In this document: positions 41,801 through 49,813 of the stretch, one piece after another
How positions within the stretch are numbered: the stretch's first letter is position 1
Layout: each line of letters opens with the position of its first letter
DNA from: Streptomyces lonarensis
GTDB lineage: Bacteria; Actinomycetota; Actinomycetes; Streptomycetales; Streptomycetaceae
NCBI RefSeq assembly: GCF_012033735.1
Contig: NZ_JAAVJD010000010.1
Location: 1 to 53,891, forward strand
DNA length: 53,891 nucleotides
Direction: 5' to 3'
Translations under genes and position numbers: made by a program
The notes under the pieces: generated by a model
The model's database searches: none
What the model was told of the DNA's origin: nothing
What the model saw: only the letters and a program-made list of their open reading frames with translations

Positions 41801-41992
41801 TCAGAGCAGGTGGTCGGCCTTGCCGTCCTTGATGTCCTGGATCAGCGCCCGCAGCGCGTCCCGGCTGTCCGTGATGTAGCGCTCCTCCTCACCGGCCACC
41901 GCGATGTAGCCGTTCCCCTCGGCATCCACCCCGAGACGGAAGCAGTTGTTCCCCTCACCGCAGAACGGTTCTTCCCAGGCGATGTTCGCCAT
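41801..41992 (-). CDS. DUF397-type small protein
   Basis: A 63-residue protein, MANIAWEEPFCGEGNNCFRL to DIKDGKADHLL. It resembles the DUF397 family, whose members pair with WhiJ-like XRE regulators in actinobacteria and probably modulate them. ATG 41992 follows gagaggag; upstream in-frame codons lack such a site. It begins 14 bp after the XRE gene stop in the same direction, consistent with a two-gene operon. Divergence from typical DUF397 sequence lowers certainty. Confidence 0.7.
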   Translation of the reverse strand: MANIAWEEPFCGEGNNCFRLGVDAEGNGYIAVAGEEERYITDSRDALRALIQDIKDGKADHLL

Positions 41993-42006
41993 GACCACTC
42001 CTCTCC

Positions 42007-42858
42007 TCACAGGTCGCGCAGGATTCCACTGATGCACTGCTGCGACGCCCCGGGCGCCAGGCTCGACTCGTCCATCCAGGTCACATGCGCGCGGTACTTG
42101 GCCAGCTGCGCCTCGGCATGCAGAAAGACCGAGCCGTGTGCGGCGTCCAGTTGCACTGTGTCGAGCTGCGGAACAGCGCCCTCCGCGAAGAGGATCGCGC
42201 TGCCGGCCCCCGGGAACGCGCCTCGCTCCACCGGGATCACGCGCAACGTGACCGCGGGCCGGTCACCCGCCTCACAGAGCGCGAGGAGCTGCTGCCTCAT
42301 GATCTCCGTACCTCCGAACCGCATCCGCAACGCCGCTTCGTGCACATAGCCGACGTACGGCGGAGGCTCCGGCCTCTGGAGAACTTGCTGTCGTGCCACC
42401 CGATGTGCGACGCGGAGTTCCACTTCGAGCGGTGACAACCGCGGCAACACGGAAGCGAAGATGCTGCGCGCGTAGTCGGCGGTCTGGAGCAGCCCCGGCA
42501 CGTGCACCGTTTGAATGGTCTGGATGCGCTTCGCTTCCCACTCGAGCTCCGCGAGGTCCTGGAGCCCGGGCGAAAGCCGCCCGCGATACTCGTCCCACCA
42601 GCGCGGCCCGGGTTGTTCGGTAAGCGCGATCAACGCTGCGAGGTAGTCGTCGTCCGCAAGGTCGCAGTGAGCGGCCAGAGTCCGCAGCCTGTCGGCACTC
42701 AGATTGCGAGCGCCGGTCTCGATGTTGGAGACCTTGGCCCGGTCGACGCCGATGAGTCCGGCGACGTACTCCGCAGTCAGCCCGGCATCCGTGCGCATCT
42801 TCCTGACCTCGGCCCCCAACCTGCGCTGTCGCTGGGTGGGCAACGCCCGTGGCGGCAT
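42007..42858 (-). CDS. XRE-family regulator with DUF5753 domain (WhiJ-like)
   Basis: A 283-residue protein. The N-terminal HTH_31-type domain covers about 10-75 (RLGAEVRKMRTDAGLTAEYV then IGVDRAKVSNIETGARNLSA). The DUF5753 ligand- or partner-binding domain follows from about 100 (VPGLLQTADYARSIF; later ALRMRFGGTEIMRQQLLALC). ATG 42858 has aggaggag upstream. With the DUF397 gene it forms the standard actinobacterial pair that controls development or secondary metabolism. The divergent ATPase gene completes the usual trio. Confidence 0.9.
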   Translation of the reverse strand: MPPRALPTQRQRRLGAEVRKMRTDAGLTAEYVAGLIGVDRAKVSNIETGARNLSADRLRTLAAHCDLADDDYLAALIALTEQPGPRWWDEYRGRLSPGLQDLAELEWEAKRIQTIQTVHVPGLLQTADYARSIFASVLPRLSPLEVELRVAHRVARQQVLQRPEPPPYVGYVHEAALRMRFGGTEIMRQQLLALCEAGDRPAVTLRVIPVERGAFPGAGSAILFAEGAVPQLDTVQLDAAHGSVFLHAEAQLAKYRAHVTWMDESSLAPGASQQCISGILRDL

Positions 42859-43144
42859 GGGACTCCTCCTCGCTGTTGCAGTCAGTCTGCCGCCCAGCGT
42901 CACCGCTCATCACCGGTAAGAGTTAAGTTCCACCTCGACGGTGGCACATGTACCACCATCGTGCCTATCGTCGGTACCGCGACGCTGACCGAGTGAGAGC
43001 GAAGTGCATCGCGCGAGCACGCCCGTGTCCTCCTGCCCTGGGAGGGGTGTACCGCGCCAGGGAGACAAGCCACGCCTCGCCGACCGCGCGGACGCATCCT
43101 GCCGCACCCCGCGGCCCGACCCTCGACTCATGCGGAGTCCTGCC
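42859..43144. promoter_or_regulatory. Divergent promoter region of the XRE/DUF397 pair and the ATPase gene
   Basis: About 286 bp between divergent genes. WhiJ-like regulators commonly bind their own divergent region, so an operator is expected, but I cannot point to a definite site. The segment tggcacatgtaccaccatcgtgcc near 42944-42967 contains short inverted elements. Confidence 0.4.
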
Positions 43145-43711
43145 ATGCCCGAAAGCCCCGCGCCCGACGCCGTCCAGCACCCTCCGGGGCGGCTGTCGAC
43201 CGGCCCACTCCCCACCCGCTTCGTCCGGTGCCCGCCCGGCCGCCCCGACCTGCGTCCACCGCACGCGGTCGACCCTGACTACGCGTTCACGCTGCCCTCC
43301 GCACTGGCCACCCCGGAGCTCGTCCGGGAGGCCGTCGAATCCGTGCTCGGCATCCACGACATCAGCGGCCGACCGGCGGACTCCCTCCCGGACATCGCCT
43401 ACGAACTCGTCTGGCACGCATGTCGTTTCACCCCCGAGGGCGACTCGGTGCACCTCACGCTCCGCCGCCACGCGGGGGCGTTCCACCTGTCCGTCCACGA
43501 CACCCACGAGCACCACCGGCACCCCCAGCTCCGCTCCCGCTGCAACGCCCGACGGGAGCGCTCGTTTCACAGCTGCGCGAAGCTGGTCGCCGACCACCAC
43601 GGCACCTGCGGCACCAGCCCCGCCGTCGCACCCGCCCGGGGCAGACTCACCTGGCTAAGCCTCCCGACCGAGCCCGAACCCGAGCCCGAGGTGCGACCGG
43701 GTGTCCGATGA
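43145..43711 (+). CDS. ATP-binding protein, anti-sigma-factor-kinase-like (HATPase)
   Basis: A 188-residue protein. The region from about 55 (ATPELVREAVESVLGIHDIS, DIAYELVWHACRFTPEGDSV) to 150 resembles the RsbW/SpoIIAB-type HATPase domain common in Streptomyces. The N-box Asn is replaced in ELVWHAC, and the glycine-rich lid is poor. Kinase activity is therefore doubtful, as in many trio members. The start follows gcggag. It is divergent from the XRE/DUF397 pair, the typical arrangement. Confidence 0.7.
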   Translation: MPESPAPDAVQHPPGRLSTGPLPTRFVRCPPGRPDLRPPHAVDPDYAFTLPSALATPELVREAVESVLGIHDISGRPADSLPDIAYELVWHACRFTPEGDSVHLTLRRHAGAFHLSVHDTHEHHRHPQLRSRCNARRERSFHSCAKLVADHHGTCGTSPAVAPARGRLTWLSLPTEPEPEPEVRPGVR

Positions 43712-43874
43712 GTGGGCCCGTGCAAGGTCTGGCGACCACAAGCCCGGCTGTCACGCGAGTGCAGCGAGGGAGCAGACGCCCGTACGGCACTCCGCCGCAG
43801 AACAGGCGACAGACCGCCAACCGGCCCGCCCACCAGCCGAATCGGCCGCGCCGGCACGGCTCGGAGGCCCGAGC

Positions 43875-45647
43875 TCACTCGCCTTCGCGGGGCGTCGTCG
43901 CAGGGTCGGGCCTGTGCGCGGTCGGCCCTGCGATCTCGGTCCTCGTACCCGCTTCGACGGGAGTGCGGCGCCGCTCTCGCAGTTCCTGCCGTTCGCTGTC
44001 CGGGATGGTCATCGACTCGGCGAGTTCGGCGGCGAATGCGCCCACGTCCGCGGCGTCGGCGCCGGTGGGGAAAAGCCATCGGAGGTTGTCGTCACGGGTG
44101 ATCAGGTCGATGGCCGGCTGCCGACCGGCGACCTGGTCGGCAGCGGCCCGGACGTAGCGCACCTGGTCGAGGGGGATCTCCTGACGGATCTCGGCCTGTT
44201 CGAGGAAGGCGCTCGACCTGGCGGTGATGACCCGGCGGTCGGTGACGGCGACCAGTGTCCTCACCGCGGACTTGTCCCTCGCCGCCGCCAGTCTTTCCTT
44301 CGCGCCGCCGACCACCGCGGAGAGCGGGCCGAGCGCGTCGAGCTGTTCGGGGAAGGCGAGAGCGCGGAGCGTCTCGGTGTCGTCGAGGAACCAACGCAGG
44401 ATCCGCAGGTACGGGTCCAGAGCCAGCGACTCCGGCGCACAGAGAACAGTCGGCGCCCCGAGCGCGGGGGCCGGCGGGCGGAGAGCGTCGGAGAGCGGTT
44501 CGATCGCCTCCAGCAGACGGGCCGAGGTCTCTCGGGCGGCCTTCGCGTTCTTCCGCTTACCGGCCAGCGGCCACCCGTCGGAGCCGGGAAGCTCCGCGGT
44601 GATCCGCAGGTGCCGCGTGAGCGCGCGGATGAGGCTGGTCGCCTCGGACAGCATGGTGTCGAACTCCGCGCGGGCGTCGCGGGCCACGACCTCGGCGTAC
44701 TGCGCTTCGCCGGCGTCGTCGCGCCCTGCGGCTCTCGCCTTGGCGGCACGCAGCGCCTGGTAGCCGGCCCGAGCCTTGAGCAACGACAACAGCGCGTGAG
44801 CGTCGAAGGCGATGTCCGTGGCGTTCTTCTCCAGGTATTCACGGTGGCCGCGCTTGTCCGGCTGAGCGAGGTTCGCGAGGTGGTCGCGCACGTTCTCGGG
44901 GTACAGCTGGAGCTGCTTCTGCAGCAACGGCTCACTGGCCGCGACTCCCTCCCAGAGGGACATCGGGACGGATTCGATCTCCCGCGCATGGTCGACCGCA
45001 GAGTCGATGGTGGCGACGAGGCCCGTCAGTTCCGCCCACTGCTCCTTGCGGACGACGCTCAGGACCTGGTTGGTCACCGTCAGGTTCGTCCGGACGAGGC
45101 TCGACACCTCGCTCAGCATCATCTGCAGCGCGACCATCGCGAGCGCCGGTCCGATCGACGCTGCGGCCTGCGCCTTGCTCAGCCCCACGGGATAGAAGCG
45201 CGCCTGGTGCAGGGTGCCGCCGGGGCCCACCACCGTCCCCAGGTTGGCGCCGTCCTTGACGACCAGCTTGCCGCCGCCGGCCAGCAGGGCCCGGGTCGGG
45301 TCGCCGATCCGGTAGAGCCCGTGTGCGGCGTCGGCCGCGCTCCGGAGGTTGCCAACCACCGTGGCCGTGTGACCGATCGACGCGAGGACCGCCGAGATGC
45401 TCCGGCGGTCGGCCTTCGGCACCAACCCGAAGTCGAAGTCGAGCCGGCCGTCGGCAAATTCCGGCGGGACATCACCGGTGAGGAGCGCCACCCCCGGGTG
45501 CACCTCGATCAGGGTCAAGGGCTCGGTCTCCGAACCGGGTACCGCTGGCCGGTTCTGCGACTCGGCCACGGCGGCAGACGCGGCAGCTTCGCTGCGCCCG
45601 CACTCCCCCGCGGCGGCGCTCTCCCCCGAGTCCGACGAGTCGTGCAT
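43875..45647 (-). CDS. Hypothetical protein with C-terminal bacterial PH-like (YokE-type) domain
   Basis: A 590-residue protein. The first 40 residues are Ser/Ala/Glu-rich. Residues about 45-130 form a beta-rich region (LIEVHPGVALLTGDVPPEFA), the middle is long and helical (YLEKNATDIAFDAHALLSLL), and about 480-555 resemble a bPH_3/YokE-like PH domain (LVAVTDRRVITARSSAFLEQ then EIPLDQVRYVRAAADQ). No enzyme motif is visible. ATG 45647 follows gggggagg. It is 215 bp downstream of the DUF4041/GIY-YIG gene on the same strand, so the two may act together, perhaps in defence. Function is unknown. Confidence 0.65.
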   Translation of the reverse strand: MHDSSDSGESAAAGECGRSEAAASAAVAESQNRPAVPGSETEPLTLIEVHPGVALLTGDVPPEFADGRLDFDFGLVPKADRRSISAVLASIGHTATVVGNLRSAADAAHGLYRIGDPTRALLAGGGKLVVKDGANLGTVVGPGGTLHQARFYPVGLSKAQAAASIGPALAMVALQMMLSEVSSLVRTNLTVTNQVLSVVRKEQWAELTGLVATIDSAVDHAREIESVPMSLWEGVAASEPLLQKQLQLYPENVRDHLANLAQPDKRGHREYLEKNATDIAFDAHALLSLLKARAGYQALRAAKARAAGRDDAGEAQYAEVVARDARAEFDTMLSEATSLIRALTRHLRITAELPGSDGWPLAGKRKNAKAARETSARLLEAIEPLSDALRPPAPALGAPTVLCAPESLALDPYLRILRWFLDDTETLRALAFPEQLDALGPLSAVVGGAKERLAAARDKSAVRTLVAVTDRRVITARSSAFLEQAEIRQEIPLDQVRYVRAAADQVAGRQPAIDLITRDDNLRWLFPTGADAADVGAFAAELAESMTIPDSERQELRERRRTPVEAGTRTEIAGPTAHRPDPATTPREGE

Positions 45648-45862
45648 GCCCGTTCCTCCCCCGCAGCGCGCGGCAACCCCACCGTGCCAGCGTCGACCGC
45701 CGCAGTCTATGGCTCAACTCCGTGCGACCCGGCGCGAATCCGCGAAGCCGATCGCGCCGGGAAGGAGGGTCCGTTGGCACACACGGCCCGGCCCGGTGCC
45801 CGGCCGACGGACGCGGCGGGTTGCTGCGCGATCGGCGAACCCGCTGTGCCGCGCCCGCGGCC

Positions 45863-47437
45863 TCAGCTCCGGGCGTTTCCGCTACTGGCTCGCCACTCAA
45901 GGGCCTGTGGCACCTCGTTGAACTCCACCACGTGCTCGCCGGTGTCGCGTGCCAACGCGTCGCGTACCTCGATCGGCGTGACGTGGAAGAACTCCTTCCT
46001 GGCGTTCACGCGATTGACGCGGCGCGCGGCAAACTGCTGGTGCAGACGCGTCTCCAGACCGACCGCGTCCTTGCTGAAGATCAGCGCATGGACGTCGAAG
46101 CGGAACGGCACCGCGGCACCACTCAGTTCGTGGACGCGGTCCAAGGGTTCGAGGCGCCGTGTCATGCCGATCTTGACGACGCTGTCCCCGAAGGCGCCGA
46201 CGTTGGAGATGACGTACACATACCCGGCCCGCACGTTGGCTGCCTGCGCCTCGACGTCGTTGAGCGCTGCTTCGAGGTCCGCGAGCTTCGCCTCCATCTC
46301 GCTGACCGCTGCGAGGTCACCGCGCTCCCGGAGCCGGTCGAGCGCGGACTGGTAGTGGCCGAGTTCCTTGGTGAGCTTCTCCCGTTGGCGGTCCAACTCC
46401 TTCTGCGCTGCGGCCTCCTCCCGCTGACGAGCCCGCTCCTCCCGCTGGGCCTCCTTCTCCTCTTCCTTCTTCTGCAGGAAGTCCGCCGTCAGCTCCAACT
46501 CGCGCACCCGCACATCGTGGTAGGCGTCCGAGATGCGGATGTGCATGGTGGCACCGAGCTTGGCGATGGTCTCGCGACTCTTGAAGAGGCGATCCACCAG
46601 CGAGGTCAGTCGATGCGGGCGCATCCCGCGTACCGCGGAGTCGGCCTCGGCGTTGTACGCGCGCAGCATGAGTTTGGAGAAGTCGCGCACCATCTTGCGG
46701 CCCTCGCGGACGGAGCCGTTGACGGTCCAGTCGGTGGCCGCGAGCACGGCTTGGTCCGTGCGCACCAGATGCTTGATCTGCGCGCTCAGTGAGTCCAGCG
46801 CGCTGCGGTAGGCGATCGCATCCTGGAGCGGGTGGCGGTAGGCGTAGACGCCGACCTGCTGCAGCATTGCCGTCTCGTCCGTCGTGACGATCTGCGCCCG
46901 CAGCTCCGTCAGGCGTGTCTCCGCCTGGTAGAGCTCGTTCCGGTGCTCCTCTGCGGCCTTCCTGGCCTTCTCGGTCTCTTGTGTCGCGCGGCGGGCCTCG
47001 GCTTTGCCCTCCTTGGCCGACTGTCGGGCGGCGGCGACGATCGAGTCCGCTTCCCGGGAAGCCTCGGCGCGCAGTTGATCTGCCTCGTCCCGGGTTCGCT
47101 GCAGGAGTCGAGCCACCTCAAGGGCCTCGGCGCCCTGCGTCGCTGTGATCCAGTCGCGGAGTTGCTGCAGCTCGGTGGGGCCGCCCCGGCGGAGCCTGCC
47201 CAGCAGCCCGCTGCGGCGCGGCTGCGGCACCCGGGTGGTACCGCCCTCACCGGGCGGTACCGGAGAACCCTGCTCCGTCTGCGCGCGGGTCGCCGCAGCG
47301 GCCGCGACCGGGACCCACAGCTGCCAGCCGGGCGGCGGCACGGGCCACGACGGATCGGGCTCCCAGAACGGCGGCGGCACCCAGCCGTCCGGCGGCGCCG
47401 GCCAGCCCGGAGGAGGGTTGAGTCGGTATTGCTGCAT
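45863..47437 (-). CDS. DUF4041 protein with C-terminal T5orf172/GIY-YIG nuclease-like domain
   Basis: A 524-residue protein. The N-terminus is Pro/Trp-rich (PPPGWPAPPDGWVPPPFWEP). A long coiled coil runs from about 115 to 200 and again from about 330 to 415. Between them lies the DUF4041 region with VYAYRHPLQDAIAYRSALDS. The C-terminus has the T5orf172/Mug113-type GIY-YIG core: GYVYVISNVGAFGDSVVKIG near 430, then MTRRLEPLDRVHELSGAAVP and GLETRLHQQFAARRVNRVN. ATG 47437 follows aaggggg. The frame extends upstream through the tRNA-Pro antisense, which is not coding. Such proteins occur in phages and defence loci; a nuclease role is likely but unproven. Confidence 0.82.
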   Translation of the reverse strand: MQQYRLNPPPGWPAPPDGWVPPPFWEPDPSWPVPPPGWQLWVPVAAAAATRAQTEQGSPVPPGEGGTTRVPQPRRSGLLGRLRRGGPTELQQLRDWITATQGAEALEVARLLQRTRDEADQLRAEASREADSIVAAARQSAKEGKAEARRATQETEKARKAAEEHRNELYQAETRLTELRAQIVTTDETAMLQQVGVYAYRHPLQDAIAYRSALDSLSAQIKHLVRTDQAVLAATDWTVNGSVREGRKMVRDFSKLMLRAYNAEADSAVRGMRPHRLTSLVDRLFKSRETIAKLGATMHIRISDAYHDVRVRELELTADFLQKKEEEKEAQREERARQREEAAAQKELDRQREKLTKELGHYQSALDRLRERGDLAAVSEMEAKLADLEAALNDVEAQAANVRAGYVYVISNVGAFGDSVVKIGMTRRLEPLDRVHELSGAAVPFRFDVHALIFSKDAVGLETRLHQQFAARRVNRVNARKEFFHVTPIEVRDALARDTGEHVVEFNEVPQALEWRASSGNARS

Positions 47438-47728
47438 GGGTCCCCCTTCTCTGGCGCCGCTGCGGGCACCGTCACCACGCGCGCACCTCACCACCACCCC
47501 GGTGGCGCGCTGTGGGTCGCAACAGAATGTAGAGCAGCACGCACCGGTCCGAGGGCGTTTTCGATGAGATGGAGAGCCCAACGCATGGGGGGGGGAGCGC
47601 CGGGCCGGCGGCCTGCGGAGTGAAGGCTCCACGCGCGACGGGGTCAGGCGATCGCGCGGTCGCCGCGGGGCCGCTTCTCCCGCCCGGCGACCTCGAACAG
47701 ACCCGCGGCCGGACGACGAGCGCCCGAA
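47438..47728. other. Intergenic upstream of DUF4041 gene
   Basis: About 290 bp with no supported gene. It probably contains the DUF4041 gene promoter. A run of ten Gs at 47588-47597 is notable. Confidence 0.35.
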
Positions 47729-47773
47729 AACACTCAGGGCCTGATCCGCTCTGCGGATCAGGCCCTGAGTGTT
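47729..47773 (-). terminator. Strong intrinsic terminator of the tRNA-Pro gene
   Basis: A perfect 21-bp inverted repeat (47729-47749 and 47753-47773) with a 3-base loop lies 10 bases past the tRNA 3' end. Read on the minus strand the stem is followed by TTTT, so it is a canonical intrinsic terminator. Confidence 0.9.
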
Positions 47774-47783
47774 ACTGCACCAG

Positions 47784-47857
47784 TCGGGGTGGCGGGATTT
47801 GAACCCACGACCTCTTCGTCCCGAACGAAGCGCGCTGCCAAGCTGCGCCACACCCCG
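47784..47857 (-). tRNA. tRNA-Pro (anticodon CGG)
   Basis: A 74-nt tRNA on the minus strand. The acceptor stem is CGGGGTG with CACCCCG and discriminator A. The D arm is GCGCAGCTTGGCAGCGC, the anticodon arm CTTCG-TTCGGGA-CGAAG with anticodon CGG, and the T arm GTGGG-TTCAAAT-CCCGC. CCA is not encoded. It is a conserved tRNA of the wblA neighbourhood in Streptomyces; no integrated element is attached to it here. Confidence 0.97.
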
Positions 47858-48008
47858 ATGCGATGTGGATTAGCTTAGCGGACCTGGCGCCGTACGCGAA
47901 ATCCGTTGCGGGGAGGGGCCGGGCGGGGGTTCGCGCGGGCCGTAGCGGCTGGTCGGGGCGGTGGCCCGACCAGCCGACGGCGGCCGGCCGGCGCGCGGGG
48001 TCCGGCGG

Positions 48009-48950
48009 TCAGGCGGGGCGTTCGGTGAGGGTGAGGAGGGTGGCCTCGGGCGGGCAGGCCAGGCGGACCGGGGTGTAGCGGTTGGTGCCGCAGCCCGCCG
48101 AGACGTGCAGGTAGGAGCGGTGGCCGTCGGCCTCGTGGTGGGAGAGGCCCTTCACGCGCCGGGTGTCGATGTCGCAGTTGGTGACCAGCGCGCCGTAGAA
48201 CGGGATGCAGACCTGTCCGCCGTGGGTGTGGCCGGCGAGGATCAGGGGGTACTCGTCCGCGGTGAAGGCGTCGAGAACGCGCAGGTAGGGGGCGTGGACG
48301 ACGGCGAGCGACAGGTCCGCGTCGTGCTCCGGACCCCCGCTGACCTCGGCGTAGCGGTCGCGCTTGATGTGCGGGTCGTCGAGCCCGGTCAGCGCGATCT
48401 CGAAGCCGGCGGTCTTGACCCGGCCGCGGGTGTTGGTGAGGTCCACCCACCCGGCCTCGTCGAAGGCATCCCGGATCAGCCACCAGGGGTTGCGGGGGAC
48501 GCCGGTGGCCGCCTTGTTGCCGTTGAGGCCGTGGCGGCCGGAGACACGCTCCAGCAAGTACTTTGCGGGGTTCCGCAGTTGGGGCGCGTAGTAGTCGTTG
48601 GAGCCGAAGACGTACGCACCGGGGAACTCCATGAGGGGGCCGAGCGAGTCGAGCAGCTCGGGCACGCCGTCGGAGTCGGAGAGGTTGTCCCCCGTGTTGA
48701 TCACCAGGTCGGGCCGCAGGCCGGCCAGCGACTGCAGCCAGCGCTGCTTCTTGCGCTGCCCGCAGACCATGTGGATGTCGGAGACCTGCAGCACTCGCAG
48801 CGGGTGGGCACCGGGCGGCAGTACGGGCACGGTCACGCGCCGGAGCCGGAACGACCGTGCCTCCCAACCCGCCGCGTAGCCGAGGGTTACCGCACCCGCG
48901 GCGGCAGCGCCCGCCGCCAATCCGAGGGGGACCGAATAACGCGTTCGCAT
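48009..48950 (-). CDS. Membrane-anchored metallophosphoesterase
   Basis: A 313-residue protein. One N-terminal membrane segment (LGLAAGAAAAGAVTLGYAAG) is followed by a calcineurin-like phosphoesterase domain with all metal motifs: LQVSDIHM near 55, INTGDNLSD near 85, FGSNDYY near 113 and LAGHTHGGQ near 243. Family members hydrolyse phosphomonoesters or phosphodiesters; the substrate is not predictable. The start at 48950 is preceded by gggggg. It is divergent from the GatB/YqeY gene with a 40-bp gap, so their promoters overlap. Confidence 0.9.
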   Translation of the reverse strand: MRTRYSVPLGLAAGAAAAGAVTLGYAAGWEARSFRLRRVTVPVLPPGAHPLRVLQVSDIHMVCGQRKKQRWLQSLAGLRPDLVINTGDNLSDSDGVPELLDSLGPLMEFPGAYVFGSNDYYAPQLRNPAKYLLERVSGRHGLNGNKAATGVPRNPWWLIRDAFDEAGWVDLTNTRGRVKTAGFEIALTGLDDPHIKRDRYAEVSGGPEHDADLSLAVVHAPYLRVLDAFTADEYPLILAGHTHGGQVCIPFYGALVTNCDIDTRRVKGLSHHEADGHRSYLHVSAGCGTNRYTPVRLACPPEATLLTLTERPA

Positions 48951-48990
48951 CCCCCCATCGTCGCAGACCCGCGCCTGAGACAATGACCGC

Positions 48991-49455
48991 ATGACCACGC
49001 TGAAGGCCCAGTTGCAGAACGACCTCACCACTGCCATCAAGGCGCGTGACGAGCTGCGCTCGGGCACCCTCCGGATGACTCTCACCGCGATCACCAAGGA
49101 GGAGGTCTCGGGTACCACCGCCCGTGAACTCTCCGACGACGAGGTGCAGAAGGTCGTCGCGCGGGAGGCGAAGAAGCGCCGGGAGGCGGCTGAGGCGTTC
49201 GAGGCCGGCAACCGGCCCGAGCAGGCCGCGCGGGAGAAGGCGGAGGGCGAGCTGCTCGCCGAGTACCTGCCGAAGCCGCTCACGGACGAGGAGCTGGCGG
49301 AGCTGGTCTCCGCCGCCGTCGCCGAGGCCAAGGCGGGCGGCGCCGAGGGGCCGCGCGCGATGGGCGCGGTGATGAAGCTGGTGACGCCCAAGGTCGCCGG
49401 CCGCGCCGACGGCAAGCGGGTCTCCGCCGCCGTGAAGAGCGCCCTGGCGGGCTGA
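48991..49455 (+). CDS. GatB/YqeY domain-containing protein
   Basis: A 154-residue protein, full family length. It starts MTTLKAQLQNDLTTAIKARD and contains LRMTLTAITKEEVSG and EYLPKPLTDEELAELVSAAV, followed by MGAVMKLVTPKVAGRADGK. The YqeY fold resembles the tail of GatB in the tRNA-dependent amidotransferase. Its own role is unsettled, possibly tRNA-related. Two strong hairpins follow the gene. Confidence 0.93.
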   Translation: MTTLKAQLQNDLTTAIKARDELRSGTLRMTLTAITKEEVSGTTARELSDDEVQKVVAREAKKRREAAEAFEAGNRPEQAAREKAEGELLAEYLPKPLTDEELAELVSAAVAEAKAGGAEGPRAMGAVMKLVTPKVAGRADGKRVSAAVKSALAG

Positions 49456-49522
49456 CACCGCTCCTGTCCGCCGAGCCGGCCGGACGGCCAGACGGCCGGG
49501 AGTCGACAGGGACGGACGACGG

Positions 49523-49565
49523 CCACGGGCCGGGCGGGGTGCGGAGCTCTCTGCCCGGCCCGTGG
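49523..49565 (+). terminator. Hairpin terminator after the GatB/YqeY gene
   Basis: A perfect 13-bp inverted repeat, ccacgggccgggc and gcccggcccgtgg, with a 17-base loop, about 70 bp after the stop codon. Confidence 0.75.
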
Positions 49566-49698
49566 TGTGTGTCGGGCGTGCCTCCGGTCGGGGTGCGCGT
49601 TTCTCCCCCGCGTCAGGGCCGGGGTGCGCCGGGGCGGGCAGCGGCCGCCGGGCGCGGCACAGGGTCCGTGCGGCGTCGAGCCCGCCCAGCCGAGCCCG

Positions 49699-49746
49699 CA
49701 CAGCACCGAGCCCCCGGCGGTTGTGCGCCGGGGGCTCGGTGCTGTG
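49699..49746. terminator. Bidirectional hairpin between convergent genes
   Basis: A perfect 21-bp inverted repeat (49699-49719 and 49726-49746) with a 6-base loop. It lies between the rightward GatB/YqeY gene and the end of the leftward PBP gene, so it probably mainly ends the PBP transcript. Confidence 0.85.
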
Positions 49747-49813
49747 CCTGTTCAGTTGCTGATCACCGCTCCGGGGGGGGGAGGGTGCCCGGCAGCTGGT
49801 CGGCCGGTCGGGG

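Noticed and set aside
47438..47851. N-terminal extension of the DUF4041 protein to 47851
   Set aside because: The extra codons run through the tRNA-Pro gene and its terminator. The start at 47437 has its own ribosome binding site.
47784..47857. tRNA-Pro as attachment site for the accessory block
   Set aside because: No repeated tRNA 3' end is visible elsewhere in the window, and no intact integrase is adjacent.
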